From NCBI GenBank assembly GCA_016294035.1, contig JAEDCT010000001.1, forward strand, positions 1-64,000: DNA of 64,000 bases, written 5' to 3'. Below, in pieces: positions 10,401 to 19,149 of this stretch (within the stretch, counting starts at the first letter, position 1; every line of letters begins with the position of its first letter). The position numbers and the translations under genes are program-made. The notes below the pieces were generated by a model. That model did not search any database, was not told the DNA's origin, and worked only from the letters and a program-made list of their open reading frames with translations. The DNA is from Treponema sp. Lineage in GTDB: Bacteria > Spirochaetota > Spirochaetia > Treponematales > Treponemataceae.

Positions 10401-10570
10401 CTAGCAGAATGGAAAACTCAGGTGAACCAATGCGCATTCATGTTTCACAGGCAATATATGAATCTGCAAAAAATGAATTCAATTTCACAGGACCTTTTGA
10501 AATCGACATAAAAGGAAAAGGTAAACTGAAAACTTTCTACTTAGAGGAGAAAACACAATGTCATATTTAG
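7457..10570 (+). CDS. Sensor adenylate cyclase with periplasmic two-component-type beta-propeller
   Basis: 1037 residues. A signal peptide is followed by about 14 propeller-type repeats (the recurring [D/E]xxGxIWIGT pattern of Reg_prop domains, residues 50-650), a Y_Y_Y domain (about 690-765), a membrane helix (about 772-796), a coiled coil and a class III nucleotide cyclase domain (855-1030). Catalytic residues are visible: metal aspartates D863 (FTDIVGF) and D907 (GDAYM), adenine-selecting K903 (IKTIGD) and D973 (YDIWGD). Lys and Asp at these positions indicate ATP rather than GTP as substrate. GGGAG precedes the ATG. It overlaps the next gene by 13 bases. Propellers of this type normally feed a histidine kinase, so the cyclase output is notable. 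Confidence 0.9.
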   Translation: MLSKKFSALTLALLGLISSAISQNEKIEFSNSSAIINDDFLAEYVARSWTASDGLPGNSITDIMQDASGYIYIGTYDGLVRFDGVEFVKLNRNYDKRFNFVSTRVMHQDTKGNMWIGTNDEGLIFIDKSNKDNSKTFSMENGLPNNSIRALVEDRDGNIWIGTASGICYLDNNYNIVTPSGLEKYGDEKVLVNDLYCDTAGRIWLTTLHENGLYVFSDSNNCFSRFEGIKKIKNPIISVVKQDRSGAFWFGTSPHYVIRLDGTSESIFNIGHGVQQGTIIKNIYQDKNNNIWFATDNGLTILNGGKFSYYDKNKGLVDNKITRIIEDREGNIWIGTDCGGIQKLSLSKFKTIPLNTTVNAIANDKFREVVWIASDNGVYCYSGNKFVENKITKECRNVRIRDVSVTENGDLLVSSYDKLGVMKYDLNSNFVSWKKEDGLTGNKVRVTLKAKNGDIYIGTTTGLNIVDCKTGKITNITKEDGIANDYIMCITQTPDGRIWCGTDGGGIFILKDRKVDEIYNHEKGLSGNVVFKIITEEETGIKDGVIWVSTGNGISRIHDGKIDNYNSSCGLPADGIFQIIVDYTKTAWFTSNLGVFCAKYSDFEDYAEGKIDLIQVRKFGKSDGLVSGGVTSTSRSMKDEIGRLWFTLIDGFAVYDPIKITANKISPIIDIQSVTIENEKHNPCESTFIIKPEAKRISIKYTGLSFVSSDQMRFSYKLDGFDQDYSEWTTNREVSYTNLKHGTYTFSVMTKNGDDIVSETSRELIFIKKPFIWELAWFWIVVILLVSGITGLIIYARFRSMKKYQAELEAKVEERTRELRLEKEKSENLLLNILPEEVARELAEKPNETIAQSFPNATVLFTDIVGFTNLSSGLSASQVVELLNKLVTIFDNRAKAEGIEKIKTIGDAYMAATGLTTDQNNKGVSQMINFARGLLNDVIIFNAQSKIKVQIRIGINCGNLVAGIIGKSKFIYDIWGDTVNVASRMENSGEPMRIHVSQAIYESAKNEFNFTGPFEIDIKGKGKLKTFYLEEKTQCHI

Positions 10571-11553
10571 CCAGTGAAAAAAGATATGAAACAATGAAAT
10601 ACAATCGCTGTGGAAAATCAGGACTAATGCTGAGTGCAGTTTCTCTTGGGCTATGGCACAACTTTGGAACAAATGATGACTATGAAAACATGAGACAAAT
10701 GTGCTTTACGGCTTTTGATTCTGGAATAACACATTTTGATCTTGCAAACAATTATGGTCCTCTACCAGGTTCTGCAGAATCAAACTTCGCAAAAATTCTT
10801 AAGAATGATCTTATGCCATACAGGGACCAGCTGATTATTTCAACCAAAGCCGGATATGATATGTGGCCAGGTCCATACGGAAACTGGGGCAGCAGAAAAT
10901 ACCTCATTGCCAGTCTTGATCAGAGCCTTAAGAGAATGGGTCTGGATTATGTTGACATTTTCTATCATCACAGAATGGATCCTGACACACCTCTTGAAGA
11001 AACCATGGGTGCACTTGATCAGATAGTTAAGTCAGGAAAGGCACTCTATGTGGGCATATCAAACTATGACGGAGAGAACATGGTAAAGGCTGCAAAAATT
11101 CTAGGAGATCTCCACACACCATTCATCATCAATCAGAATCGCTACAACATTTTTGACAGAGCAATTGAAACTAACGGATTAAAGAAAAACGCTCCGGAAT
11201 ACGGCAAGGGAATAATAACCTTCTCTCCTTTGGCTCAGGGATTATTGACAGACAGATACCTGAATGGAATCCCTAAAGACAGCAGAATTGCAAGAAGCGG
11301 TATTTTCCTGCATGAGTCAGATGTAACAGAAAAACGACTGGGACAAATTTCTGACCTGAACAAAATAGCACAGAACAGAGGTCAGACCATTGCACAGCTT
11401 GCACTTAGCTGGATTCTGAAAGATAATGACATTACAAGCGTGCTTATTGGAGCAAGCCGCCCCTCACAAATATCAGACTGCGTAAAATGCATTGAAAACA
11501 CAAAGTTCTCAAATGAAGAGCTTTCAATGATTGATGAAATTTCAAACAGATAG
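10558..11553 (+). CDS. gpr: Aldo/keto reductase, YghZ/Gpr type
   Basis: 331 residues, close along its whole length to E. coli YghZ (L-glyceraldehyde 3-phosphate reductase): the KSGLMLSAVSLGLWHNFG opening, ITHFDLANNYGP with the catalytic Asp and Tyr, ISTKAGYDMWPGPYG with the catalytic Lys, and FYHHR with the active-site His. It would reduce small aldehydes with NADPH, possibly detoxifying methylglyoxal. It is translationally coupled to the cyclase gene, with GAGGAG inside that gene's 3' end. A stump of an iron alcohol dehydrogenase gene follows 10 bases downstream. Confidence 0.9.
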   Translation: MSYLASEKRYETMKYNRCGKSGLMLSAVSLGLWHNFGTNDDYENMRQMCFTAFDSGITHFDLANNYGPLPGSAESNFAKILKNDLMPYRDQLIISTKAGYDMWPGPYGNWGSRKYLIASLDQSLKRMGLDYVDIFYHHRMDPDTPLEETMGALDQIVKSGKALYVGISNYDGENMVKAAKILGDLHTPFIINQNRYNIFDRAIETNGLKKNAPEYGKGIITFSPLAQGLLTDRYLNGIPKDSRIARSGIFLHESDVTEKRLGQISDLNKIAQNRGQTIAQLALSWILKDNDITSVLIGASRPSQISDCVKCIENTKFSNEELSMIDEISNR

Positions 11554-11563
11554 GAGATAAACT

Positions 11564-11626
11564 ATGAATAACTTTAATTTCTATGCACCAGCATATTTCG
11601 ACTTTGACATTACCAGACAAAATTAA
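11564..11626 (+). pseudogene. Iron-containing alcohol dehydrogenase stump (first 20 codons only)
   Basis: A TAGGAGA ribosome site and ATG at 11564 open MNNFNFYAPAYFDFDITRQN and a stop. The first 14 residues resemble the N-terminus of Fe-ADH/BdhA enzymes (NFxFYxPTxxxFG). The rest of the gene is missing. Like the patatin stump, it keeps start signals but no body. Confidence 0.5.
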
Positions 11627-11664
11627 ATTCAAATTATTTACACTACAATATCTGGAGGAAAAAA

Positions 11665-12393
11665 ATGTACCTTGATTTGAGCTATCTTATTTTCGTATTG
11701 CCTGCACTTCTTCTTTCAATATGGGCATCATCTGCTGTTAAGAGCAGATTTGCAAAGTATGACAGGATTCCCGTAAAGAAAGGAGTCACTGGAGCTCAGG
11801 CAGCACAGATACTATTGAGAGCCAATGGAATCAATGACGTTAAGATTGCAAGAATCGGAGGCTGTCTGACTGACAACTATAACCCCACAACAAAAACATT
11901 GAGCCTTAGCGATGCAACTTATTCAAGCAGTTCTATTGCTGCCGTTGGAGTAGCTGCCCACGAAACAGGACATGCAATCCAGCACAACACAGGATATTTC
12001 CCACTTTCATTCAGACGGATGCTTGTGCCTGTAGCAAATCTTGGAAGCAGACTTGGACCATGGCTTGCCATTGCTGGAATCGGCTTCGGATACTCAGGCT
12101 ATGCTGAGGAAAACTTTCAGTTTTGCCAGCTCATAACAAACATAGGTCTTCTATTGTTTTCCGGTGCAACATTATTCTACGTTGTAACCCTTCCAGTTGA
12201 ATTCAATGCATCATGGAGAGCACTTAAAATTCTAAAGGGTGCAGGAGTTTTCACAGACCGGTCAGAAGCCGAAGGTGCAAAGAAAGTTTTGTGGGCAGCA
12301 GCAATGACTTATGTTGCAAGTGCCCTTCAGTCAATTGGTTCATTACTCAGACTGATTCTAATCGTAAATCGTTCCCGAGGACGACGCAGATAA
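11665..12393 (+). CDS. Neutral zinc metallopeptidase, YugP family
   Basis: 242 residues with a short N-terminal membrane anchor, the zinc motif HETGH (H99, E100, H103), and two to three hydrophobic helices in the C-terminal half. This matches the YugP-like membrane zinc peptidase family; substrates are unknown. CTGGAGG precedes the ATG. It converges with rodA, with only 38 bases between the stop codons. Confidence 0.85.
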   Translation: MYLDLSYLIFVLPALLLSIWASSAVKSRFAKYDRIPVKKGVTGAQAAQILLRANGINDVKIARIGGCLTDNYNPTTKTLSLSDATYSSSSIAAVGVAAHETGHAIQHNTGYFPLSFRRMLVPVANLGSRLGPWLAIAGIGFGYSGYAEENFQFCQLITNIGLLLFSGATLFYVVTLPVEFNASWRALKILKGAGVFTDRSEAEGAKKVLWAAAMTYVASALQSIGSLLRLILIVNRSRGRRR

Positions 12394-12431
12394 AAGAAAC
12401 CGCAGAAAAAAACAGTAATAACTGAATAAAA

Positions 12432-13754
12432 TCAAAGTGCAGAAGATGAGAAGTCAAGTCTTCGGCTGTTAATGCTCATTACAAGGCCAATTGCAATCAT
12501 GTTTGAAAGCAAGGCTGATCCACCATAGGACATAAATGAAAGGGGAATACCGGTAATAGGCATCATACCCATAACCATTCCTACATTAACAACAAAATGG
12601 AAGAATAACATTCCAAGAATTCCAGAACAGATATAGGTACTGAAATGATTTGTAGTTCGACGCATTATGTAAGTAATTCTCAAAAGAATTGCAAGGTAAA
12701 CCAGGAACATGAGAACGCCACCAACAAATCCGGTCTCCTCAGAAAAAATACTGAAAATAAAGTCCGTGCTCTGCTCAGGAAGAAATTTCAAATGACTCTG
12801 GGTTCCCTTTAGAAATCCACGTCCAAAAAAGTTTCCAGAACCAATTGCCGTCTTTGACTGAATGATGTTCCAGCCTGAATTCAAAGGATCAATGGACGGA
12901 TCAATAAACACAATAAGACGCTTAATCTGATATCCCTTTAGTTTCAAACCGGCAAAAATTGAAAACAAAAGGCTTGCAGAAACTACGCCAAAAAATTCCG
13001 AAATCCACCTGAAATATTTTTTCTCAAAAATTATTGATCCGAAGATTCCAATAATAGCAATACTGATAGAGGCAAGAATAAGCAGAATCTTAATTTTTGT
13101 GTTAACAAGAACCTTTACAACAAGAGAAGGCTTGTTCGAGAATTCAGTTCCCCAAATAGGAATGACAGTAAAAAGAATCGTAAGCAAACCGAAGGAAACA
13201 ATCACAAGCAGATACTTGACGGGAATGTCAGCCATAAAGCACATGCACAAAAAAATAGGAATGAAAACAGTTGCAGTACCCAGGTCAGGCTGAAGAAGAA
13301 TCAATCCCATAGGAACGCTCATGATAATGATTGAAGTCAAAAACCTCTTAAGAGGATCAACTTCAAGAGAATTTGAAAGATACCTTGCCAGAAATAGAAT
13401 GAAAGAAATCTTTGTAAACTCAGAAGGCTGAATACCAAGACTGCCAATTCCAATCCAGCTTTTGGCACCGTTAACAACAGTTCCGAATATGAGGATCAAA
13501 ACCAAAAGAAAACCAAATGCAATGAAAATATACGGCGAATATCTGGATAACTTACGATAATCAAAGGCAGCAAAAAACATCATGAAAACAAGGCCAATAC
13601 CAAACCAGACAGCCTGCTTGGCATACTCATAGGAAGTCAAGGTTCCGTTTGAATCGATTGCCGAGGAATATATGAATGCAATTCCAAGAGAAACAAGAAA
13701 GGAAACACAAATCAGCAGGAAATAATCAATACAGTTAAGAAACTTGATTTTCAT
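12432..13754 (-). CDS. rodA: Rod-shape SEDS glycosyltransferase RodA
   Basis: 440 residues, about ten membrane helices, with the SEDS-family signatures AKQAVWFGIGL near the start, SWIGIGSLGIQPSEFTK and the C-terminal GIPLSFMSYGGSALLSNM. RodA polymerises lipid II into glycan strands as the partner of PBP2. Its position directly after mrdA and the mre genes, overlapping mrdA by four bases (ATGA), supports RodA over FtsW. Confidence 0.93.
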   Translation of the reverse strand: MKIKFLNCIDYFLLICVSFLVSLGIAFIYSSAIDSNGTLTSYEYAKQAVWFGIGLVFMMFFAAFDYRKLSRYSPYIFIAFGFLLVLILIFGTVVNGAKSWIGIGSLGIQPSEFTKISFILFLARYLSNSLEVDPLKRFLTSIIIMSVPMGLILLQPDLGTATVFIPIFLCMCFMADIPVKYLLVIVSFGLLTILFTVIPIWGTEFSNKPSLVVKVLVNTKIKILLILASISIAIIGIFGSIIFEKKYFRWISEFFGVVSASLLFSIFAGLKLKGYQIKRLIVFIDPSIDPLNSGWNIIQSKTAIGSGNFFGRGFLKGTQSHLKFLPEQSTDFIFSIFSEETGFVGGVLMFLVYLAILLRITYIMRRTTNHFSTYICSGILGMLFFHFVVNVGMVMGMMPITGIPLSFMSYGGSALLSNMIAIGLVMSINSRRLDFSSSAL

Positions 13755-15685
13755 TCTCTTCTACCTCCAGCAACATTTGATTTATTGAACAAATAACCAA
13801 ATTTCAATGCACTAACGGATTCTTCAAATGTCTGATCATTGAATATACCCTGAATAACTATATTCGTTGCATAAGGAGCCCACCACTCCCACTTATTAAC
13901 GGCTTCAACCAGGGTTACTACAACAACCTGGTCTTCAGGAGGTGCATCATATGGTGCATAGCAGGCCATCCATGAATGCCAGTGATTTTTACCATATCCG
14001 TTTACTTCGGCAGTACCAGTCTTTCCAGCAATCTTTACAGTCTTGTTTGCCATTGGAATAATTGCAGTACCATCAGAGATTGTATATCGCAGATCACGCT
14101 GAACCTCACGCCAAACATCCTGACTTACAGTAGAAGTATGAAGAACTTCTCGCTGAATTGTATCAACCACTTCATTATCCTTGGAAGGATCCCTAACTTC
14201 CTTCAAAAGATGAGGCTTGTATATTTTTCCACTATTACAAACCATGGCCATCATGTTGGCAACATGAAGCGGAGTAACCAGTGTAAATCCCTGACCAATG
14301 GACATATTCATAGTATCTCCACCAAGCCAGATTTCATGATAGCGGCGTTCCTTCCACTGTGGAGTCGGAACAAATCCCTTGCTTTGGGCAGGAAGATCTA
14401 TGTCAAGACTTTCACCAAGACCAAATTCCTTTGCATAGTTTGCAATTCTGTCGGCACCAAGATGTTCAGTACCAAGAACCCAGAAATAAACGTCACAAGA
14501 CTGTGCAAGGGCATTCTTAAGGTCAAGCCAACCGTGTCCGTAAAGCTGATGGCAGTTAAAAATTCGGTTTCCGTATTCTATCTTTCCCTCACACTCAACT
14601 TTCTTTTCACGCGGGAATACCTTCTCTGAAAGAATGGCAGTAGTCATGATAGTCTTAAAAGTTGATGCAGGAGGATACTCAGCATTCACAACTCGATTGA
14701 GCATAGGCTTGCTCTTGTCGTTGTAATACTTTGAATACTGTGCACTGAATTCTTCCGTGGATGAAAGAATATTGGCATCAAAATATGGATAGGAAACCAT
14801 TGCAAGAATTTCACCAGATGCTGGTTTTAAAACAACAATGGCTCCGACACGCTCACCGAGAGTCTTTTCAGCCAGTTTCTGAATGCTGTTGTCAATTGTA
14901 AGAACAAGGTTCATTCCACTTTTTGGAGGCTCAACTATAGGCTCGCTGTCAAGGAACCGTCCATGAACATCAACAACGCGGCTGATTCGTCCATCCTTTC
15001 CCTGCAGAAGTTCATCATACTGACGCTCAATTCCTATCTTTCCAACAGTGTAGTTTCTCGAATATCCCTTGTTATACCAGATCTTCAATTCTTCACTGGT
15101 AATGTTTCCAACGTATCCCAAAACATGGCTTATGGAACCAGTTTCAACATAATTTCTCTGAGGCTTGTTTCTCCAGGAAATTCCCGGAAGATCATTAATG
15201 TTTTCTGCGATATTACATATTGTCTCAAAAGGAATATTGGTTCTGACTTCAATGGATGTACTGCTCTTTCTTTTGTCCATTGGAATCATGACATCCATAT
15301 CCTTTCTGGACATACCAAGATACTCACAAAGCTTAGTGATTACAGTATCATACCTTTCTGGTGGAATCTCTCTAGGCTTAACATCAACGGCAAATGAATC
15401 CGTATTGATAACCATTGGATATTTTGCATTTCTGTCAAAAATTTCACCACGCTGTGATGTAATGGTTGTGATGTCTTTGGAAATAACCTCTGAATGGGTT
15501 CTATGCTGCTGACCTTCAACAACCTGGAGAGTAAAAAGCCTCAAAACATAGATTACAAAAGTCACAACAATCAATATAGTCAGAATGAAAACCTTAGTTG
15601 ACTTGGACACGGAATTGTCCAAACGGTGTATGTTTTCAGTGTATATTGAGTTATTCTGCCTGTACTGGATCTCATCTGAATTCAT
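13751..15685 (-). CDS. mrdA: Penicillin-binding protein 2 (elongasome transpeptidase)
   Basis: 644 residues: cytoplasmic tail, one membrane anchor (about 31-55), PBP dimerisation domain, and a transpeptidase domain with the acyl-serine S341 in STFK, S396-C397-D398 as the SxN-equivalent (an Asp here is usual in PBP2) and the KTGTAE motif near 560. It crosslinks new peptidoglycan with RodA during elongation and is the beta-lactam target. It overlaps mreD upstream by one base (TAATG) and rodA downstream. Confidence 0.93.
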   Translation of the reverse strand: MNSDEIQYRQNNSIYTENIHRLDNSVSKSTKVFILTILIVVTFVIYVLRLFTLQVVEGQQHRTHSEVISKDITTITSQRGEIFDRNAKYPMVINTDSFAVDVKPREIPPERYDTVITKLCEYLGMSRKDMDVMIPMDKRKSSTSIEVRTNIPFETICNIAENINDLPGISWRNKPQRNYVETGSISHVLGYVGNITSEELKIWYNKGYSRNYTVGKIGIERQYDELLQGKDGRISRVVDVHGRFLDSEPIVEPPKSGMNLVLTIDNSIQKLAEKTLGERVGAIVVLKPASGEILAMVSYPYFDANILSSTEEFSAQYSKYYNDKSKPMLNRVVNAEYPPASTFKTIMTTAILSEKVFPREKKVECEGKIEYGNRIFNCHQLYGHGWLDLKNALAQSCDVYFWVLGTEHLGADRIANYAKEFGLGESLDIDLPAQSKGFVPTPQWKERRYHEIWLGGDTMNMSIGQGFTLVTPLHVANMMAMVCNSGKIYKPHLLKEVRDPSKDNEVVDTIQREVLHTSTVSQDVWREVQRDLRYTISDGTAIIPMANKTVKIAGKTGTAEVNGYGKNHWHSWMACYAPYDAPPEDQVVVVTLVEAVNKWEWWAPYATNIVIQGIFNDQTFEESVSALKFGYLFNKSNVAGGRRE

Positions 15686-16194
15686 CAGTAAATAACCCTC
15701 GTCTTCACAACAAGAGAATTCTTGAATATTCCCAGAAACTTGAATACCAGCGGTGCAAGAATAATATTCATTGCCAGCTCAAAAAAGAATTCAAACGAAA
15801 CCACATGATAAGAATAGACAATTGCAGGAAACAAAACTGAAATAAACAGAGTAACCCCAACCTTTGCCACTGTACCAGCAAAAGCCAGAATCATAGGAAT
15901 AAAAAAAACTTCTGTATTAAGAGTCTGCTTTAGAATTCCTGTGAGATAACCCAAAATCGTTCTCAAAAGACAATTCAAACCAAGTGGACAGGCACTGAGA
16001 AAATCCAGGAAAAGACCTGAAACAAAACCCGTTGTCTCACCCATGATTTTCCCATTATTAATAGAAAAATACAAAACACACAAAAGAGACAGATCAGGAA
16101 GTGATGGCAGGAATGTAACATTAGACAAAACAGCAGATTCAAAAATAGAAAAGCAAAGCAAAACCAGGGAACTGGCAAAAAAAGACCGGATCAT
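15685..16194 (-). CDS. mreD: Rod-shape protein MreD
   Basis: 169 residues, very hydrophobic with five or so predicted helices, matching MreD in size and position between mreC and mrdA. Sequence conservation in this family is low, so the call rests on topology plus gene order. Four-base ATGA overlap with mreC implies translational coupling. Confidence 0.85.
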   Translation of the reverse strand: MIRSFFASSLVLLCFSIFESAVLSNVTFLPSLPDLSLLCVLYFSINNGKIMGETTGFVSGLFLDFLSACPLGLNCLLRTILGYLTGILKQTLNTEVFFIPMILAFAGTVAKVGVTLFISVLFPAIVYSYHVVSFEFFFELAMNIILAPLVFKFLGIFKNSLVVKTRVIY

Positions 16195-17075
16195 TTTGCC
16201 TCCAGAGAAAATGGCTTCTTGTCATTATTCTGTGTCCTATCAACAACAATGACAGTATCCAATCTCAAAAAATCAATAATAGGTTCAAGCTCAATATCCA
16301 GGGCTGTATCATAGTCCAATACTTCAATGGAAGAAATTCGACCAATTGGAATATCCTTGAGATAGTTTCCATTTTCACCGCTTGTTACTACAACATCTCC
16401 GCGGTTAAAATCTTCAAGATTTCTTCTCCTGATATAACTGAGAGACAGGGGTGAATTGTAAGACCCATTTCCACTGGCAATTCCAACATCCCTTGTATTC
16501 TGGATTCTGGCTGAAATATGACACTTTGAATCATACAAGGGCATAACAAGACTTGTCTCTGGTGCAACATTGATAACTTTTCCGACAATACCAACATTAC
16601 CATTCTGAATGGCAATAACAGACATGTCCTTTCTGATTCCATGACGTGCACCCTTTCCAATAGTAACTCCGGAATAGAGATTGTCTGGATCACGGGCAAT
16701 TATCTGTGCAGCAATATTCTTGTACTGAAGTTCAGAAGCAAACCCCAGCTGTTCTTTAAGTCTCTCATTTTCCTTTCTGATTTCAGTATTGCTTCTCTGC
16801 ATGTACTCATAGTCCTTGAGTTTTTCAGTAAGCAAGGCATATTCTTTCTGGAGACTGGCCATATCATGAACATACGTCACAACACCAGTCACAGCTCCAG
16901 TTACCTGACTAACGCCCTTTGAGAGAGTTGAAACAACTGTAAACCCGATTTTTGAAAAACTTACGACAAAACTTCCGCTTGAAAAACCAAGAAAAAGTCC
17001 GCTTGTAAGAATCAGAACCGCAAGAACAATCTCTGCAACCCTGAATCGGAATGAAACCTTGAAAGGAGAATTCAT
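16191..17075 (-). CDS. mreC: Rod-shape protein MreC
   Basis: 294 residues: N-terminal membrane helix (about 12-35), coiled coil (about 65-95), then the periplasmic beta-barrel domain with the family patterns AQIIARDPDNLYSGVTI, NGNVGIVGKV and VVTSGENGNYLKDIPIG. It bridges MreB/RodA/PBP2 to the periplasmic wall machinery. It starts three bases after the mreB stop. Confidence 0.92.
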   Translation of the reverse strand: MNSPFKVSFRFRVAEIVLAVLILTSGLFLGFSSGSFVVSFSKIGFTVVSTLSKGVSQVTGAVTGVVTYVHDMASLQKEYALLTEKLKDYEYMQRSNTEIRKENERLKEQLGFASELQYKNIAAQIIARDPDNLYSGVTIGKGARHGIRKDMSVIAIQNGNVGIVGKVINVAPETSLVMPLYDSKCHISARIQNTRDVGIASGNGSYNSPLSLSYIRRRNLEDFNRGDVVVTSGENGNYLKDIPIGRISSIEVLDYDTALDIELEPIIDFLRLDTVIVVDRTQNNDKKPFSLEAK

Positions 17076-17078
17076 ATA

Positions 17079-18134
17079 CTAGTTGCTGTTGAGTTCTTCG
17101 TAAATTGAACGACTCTGAGACATGCTCTTGAAAAGTTCAAATGCCTCTCCGGCACCCTTTGCAACACATTCAAGAGGTCTTTCAACCAGGAATACAGGAA
17201 CATTTGTTTCTTTCTTAATAAGATCTTTCAGTCCCTTAAGCATTGAGCCACCGCCAGACATAACGATTCCACGTTCAAAAATATCAGATGCAAGCTCAGG
17301 AGGTGTGCGACCCAAAGTAGCCTTGATTTCTTCAATAATCTTGCTGATAGGTTCCTTAAGAGCTGACTGAATTTCAACAGAATCAACCTCAAGCTGACGT
17401 GGAAGTCCAGTGATTGTATCATTTCCCTTGATAACCATTCGCTTGATCATATCACCGTCAGACTTTTTATCAGCCATGGCATTTCCGATTTCAATCTTGA
17501 GTTTTTCGGCTGTCTGCTGACCAATCATCAGGTTGTGGTCATTTTTGATATGCTTCATGATAGCTTCATCAAAAGCATTTCCACCAACACGAATTGAACT
17601 TGTAACAACCATTCCACCAAGAGAAATTACAGAAATTTCTGTTGTACCACCACCGATTTCACAAACCATGTGTCCTGCTGGTTCATAAATAGGAATCTCT
17701 GCACCAATGGCAGCTGCAAGACTTTCCTCAATAAGCTTAACTTCCTTTGCACCAGCCTTGAGAGCAGCAGCCATAACTGCATCCTGCTGAACCTGAGTAA
17801 TGCAAGAAGGAATACCAATCTTCATTCGTACAGACTTGAAAAAATGGTTTCTTGGAATAACCTTTGAAATAAAATACTTAAGCATCTTTTCGGTGGAGTC
17901 ACTGTCAGAAATAACTCCATCAGCAAGAGGTCTGATAGCAACAATATTGCCTGGAGTACGCCAAAGCATTCTCTTTGCCTCAGCACCTACAGCTACAACA
18001 CGGCCTGTTCCTTTTTCGACCGCAACAACACTAGGTTCGTCAACAACGATTCCCTGACCGCGCACGAAAATCAATGTGTTACAAGTTCCAAGATCAACAC
18101 CAATATCAGTTGCAAAACTATCAAACAAACCCAT
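17079..18134 (-). CDS. mreB: Rod-shape actin homologue MreB
   Basis: 351 residues from the ATG at 18134, which has GGAGG eight bases upstream; an in-frame TTG at 18149 overlaps that ribosome site and is not used. Actin-type phosphate loops are visible in GVDLGTCNTLIF and EIGGGTTEISVISLGG, and the adenosine loop in MSGGGSMLKGL. It forms filaments beneath the membrane that direct lateral wall synthesis. First shape gene of mreB-mreC-mreD-mrdA-rodA, 30 bases after the TPR gene. Confidence 0.96.
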   Translation of the reverse strand: MGLFDSFATDIGVDLGTCNTLIFVRGQGIVVDEPSVVAVEKGTGRVVAVGAEAKRMLWRTPGNIVAIRPLADGVISDSDSTEKMLKYFISKVIPRNHFFKSVRMKIGIPSCITQVQQDAVMAAALKAGAKEVKLIEESLAAAIGAEIPIYEPAGHMVCEIGGGTTEISVISLGGMVVTSSIRVGGNAFDEAIMKHIKNDHNLMIGQQTAEKLKIEIGNAMADKKSDGDMIKRMVIKGNDTITGLPRQLEVDSVEIQSALKEPISKIIEEIKATLGRTPPELASDIFERGIVMSGGGSMLKGLKDLIKKETNVPVFLVERPLECVAKGAGEAFELFKSMSQSRSIYEELNSN

Positions 18135-18164
18135 TTTTACATCCTCCAAATATATATGAATTAT

Positions 18165-19124
18165 CTATCTCTCAATTTTTTTTAGTGCACCAGCATGTCT
18201 GCTTTGTATCTTCAGGCACTTGCGCCATTCAGCCCTAGCCTTAACAGAGTCACCTTTTTTTTCATACAGCAGCCCCTTTGCATAATGAACATCTGCATTA
18301 TTGTCATGAACCAGAAGAATGGAATCAAACTCCTTTTCTGCTTCATCATAATTTCCTTCTTCAGTAAATATCTGACCAAGAAGAATATGACTGGAATTAA
18401 CAAGATCCTCATTGCTGGAAGTCTCAATAACCCTGAACAGATATTGCTTGGCAACACTTTCCTGCTGATTGTTGAAATACTGCTTGGCAATATTGAAAAG
18501 CAAAGTATCATTTTCACGAACAAGAAGAGCCTCTGTAAAAGCTGCAATACTTTTGTCCGTGTCACCAATGGATGCATAGCTTAGGCCAAGCAAGAGAGGA
18601 ATATCATCAGATGAATAACCATTTTCAAGGGCCAGATTCAGATACTTGATGACAAGATCAGAATAGTAATGATATGAAGAAAGCTTGTTCTTGTAAAAAT
18701 AGGATCTGCCAAGCATATACTGAATCTGGGCAAGGGAATCTTTCTTGCAGTCTTTCAAGGAATTTCGAAGGCACACAATAGCCTCATCAAGATAAGACTG
18801 AGACTTTGTGGGATCAGTCTCAGACTCAGCCAGCATAAAAGAACTATATCCATGGAATGTCAGTGCCGTGTTATGGAAAGGATCCTCATCCAGCATCCGG
18901 GCTGATGAATCATAAACATTGGAATAGCCTTCAATTGTGCGAAGATCCCAGTTATCATACAAATATGTAACAGAATCAGTGTCAAAGAACTTATTTCGCA
19001 CCAATCGAACAAGAAAAAAACAAAGGAGGAACAGTATAATTGCACCAGCTGCAATAAGAGAAATTTTTAAAATGAAAACACGTCTAGAATAGAAAATACT
19101 TTCTAAACCATATCTCCTTTTCAT
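18165..19124 (-). CDS. Membrane-anchored TPR-repeat protein
   Basis: 319 residues from the ATG at 19124. The preceding GGTGGTGGG gives the ribosome site, and longer in-frame starts would run into the RNase P RNA. One membrane helix (about residues 20-42) is followed by tetratricopeptide-like helical pairs, clearest in LGLSYASIGDTDKSIAAFTEAL and in the last 70 residues. It lies directly upstream of mreB, so a scaffold role in the shape machinery is possible but unproven. Confidence 0.75.
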   Translation of the reverse strand: MKRRYGLESIFYSRRVFILKISLIAAGAIILFLLCFFLVRLVRNKFFDTDSVTYLYDNWDLRTIEGYSNVYDSSARMLDEDPFHNTALTFHGYSSFMLAESETDPTKSQSYLDEAIVCLRNSLKDCKKDSLAQIQYMLGRSYFYKNKLSSYHYYSDLVIKYLNLALENGYSSDDIPLLLGLSYASIGDTDKSIAAFTEALLVRENDTLLFNIAKQYFNNQQESVAKQYLFRVIETSSNEDLVNSSHILLGQIFTEEGNYDEAEKEFDSILLVHDNNADVHYAKGLLYEKKGDSVKARAEWRKCLKIQSRHAGALKKIER

Positions 19125-19149
19125 TGTTCCCACCACCAAAATTAAAAAA

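Noticed and set aside
13976..14629. A 217-codon open frame on the plus strand opposite mrdA
   Set aside because: It lies entirely antisense to a complete, motif-bearing PBP2 gene, has no ribosome site and no recognisable domain.
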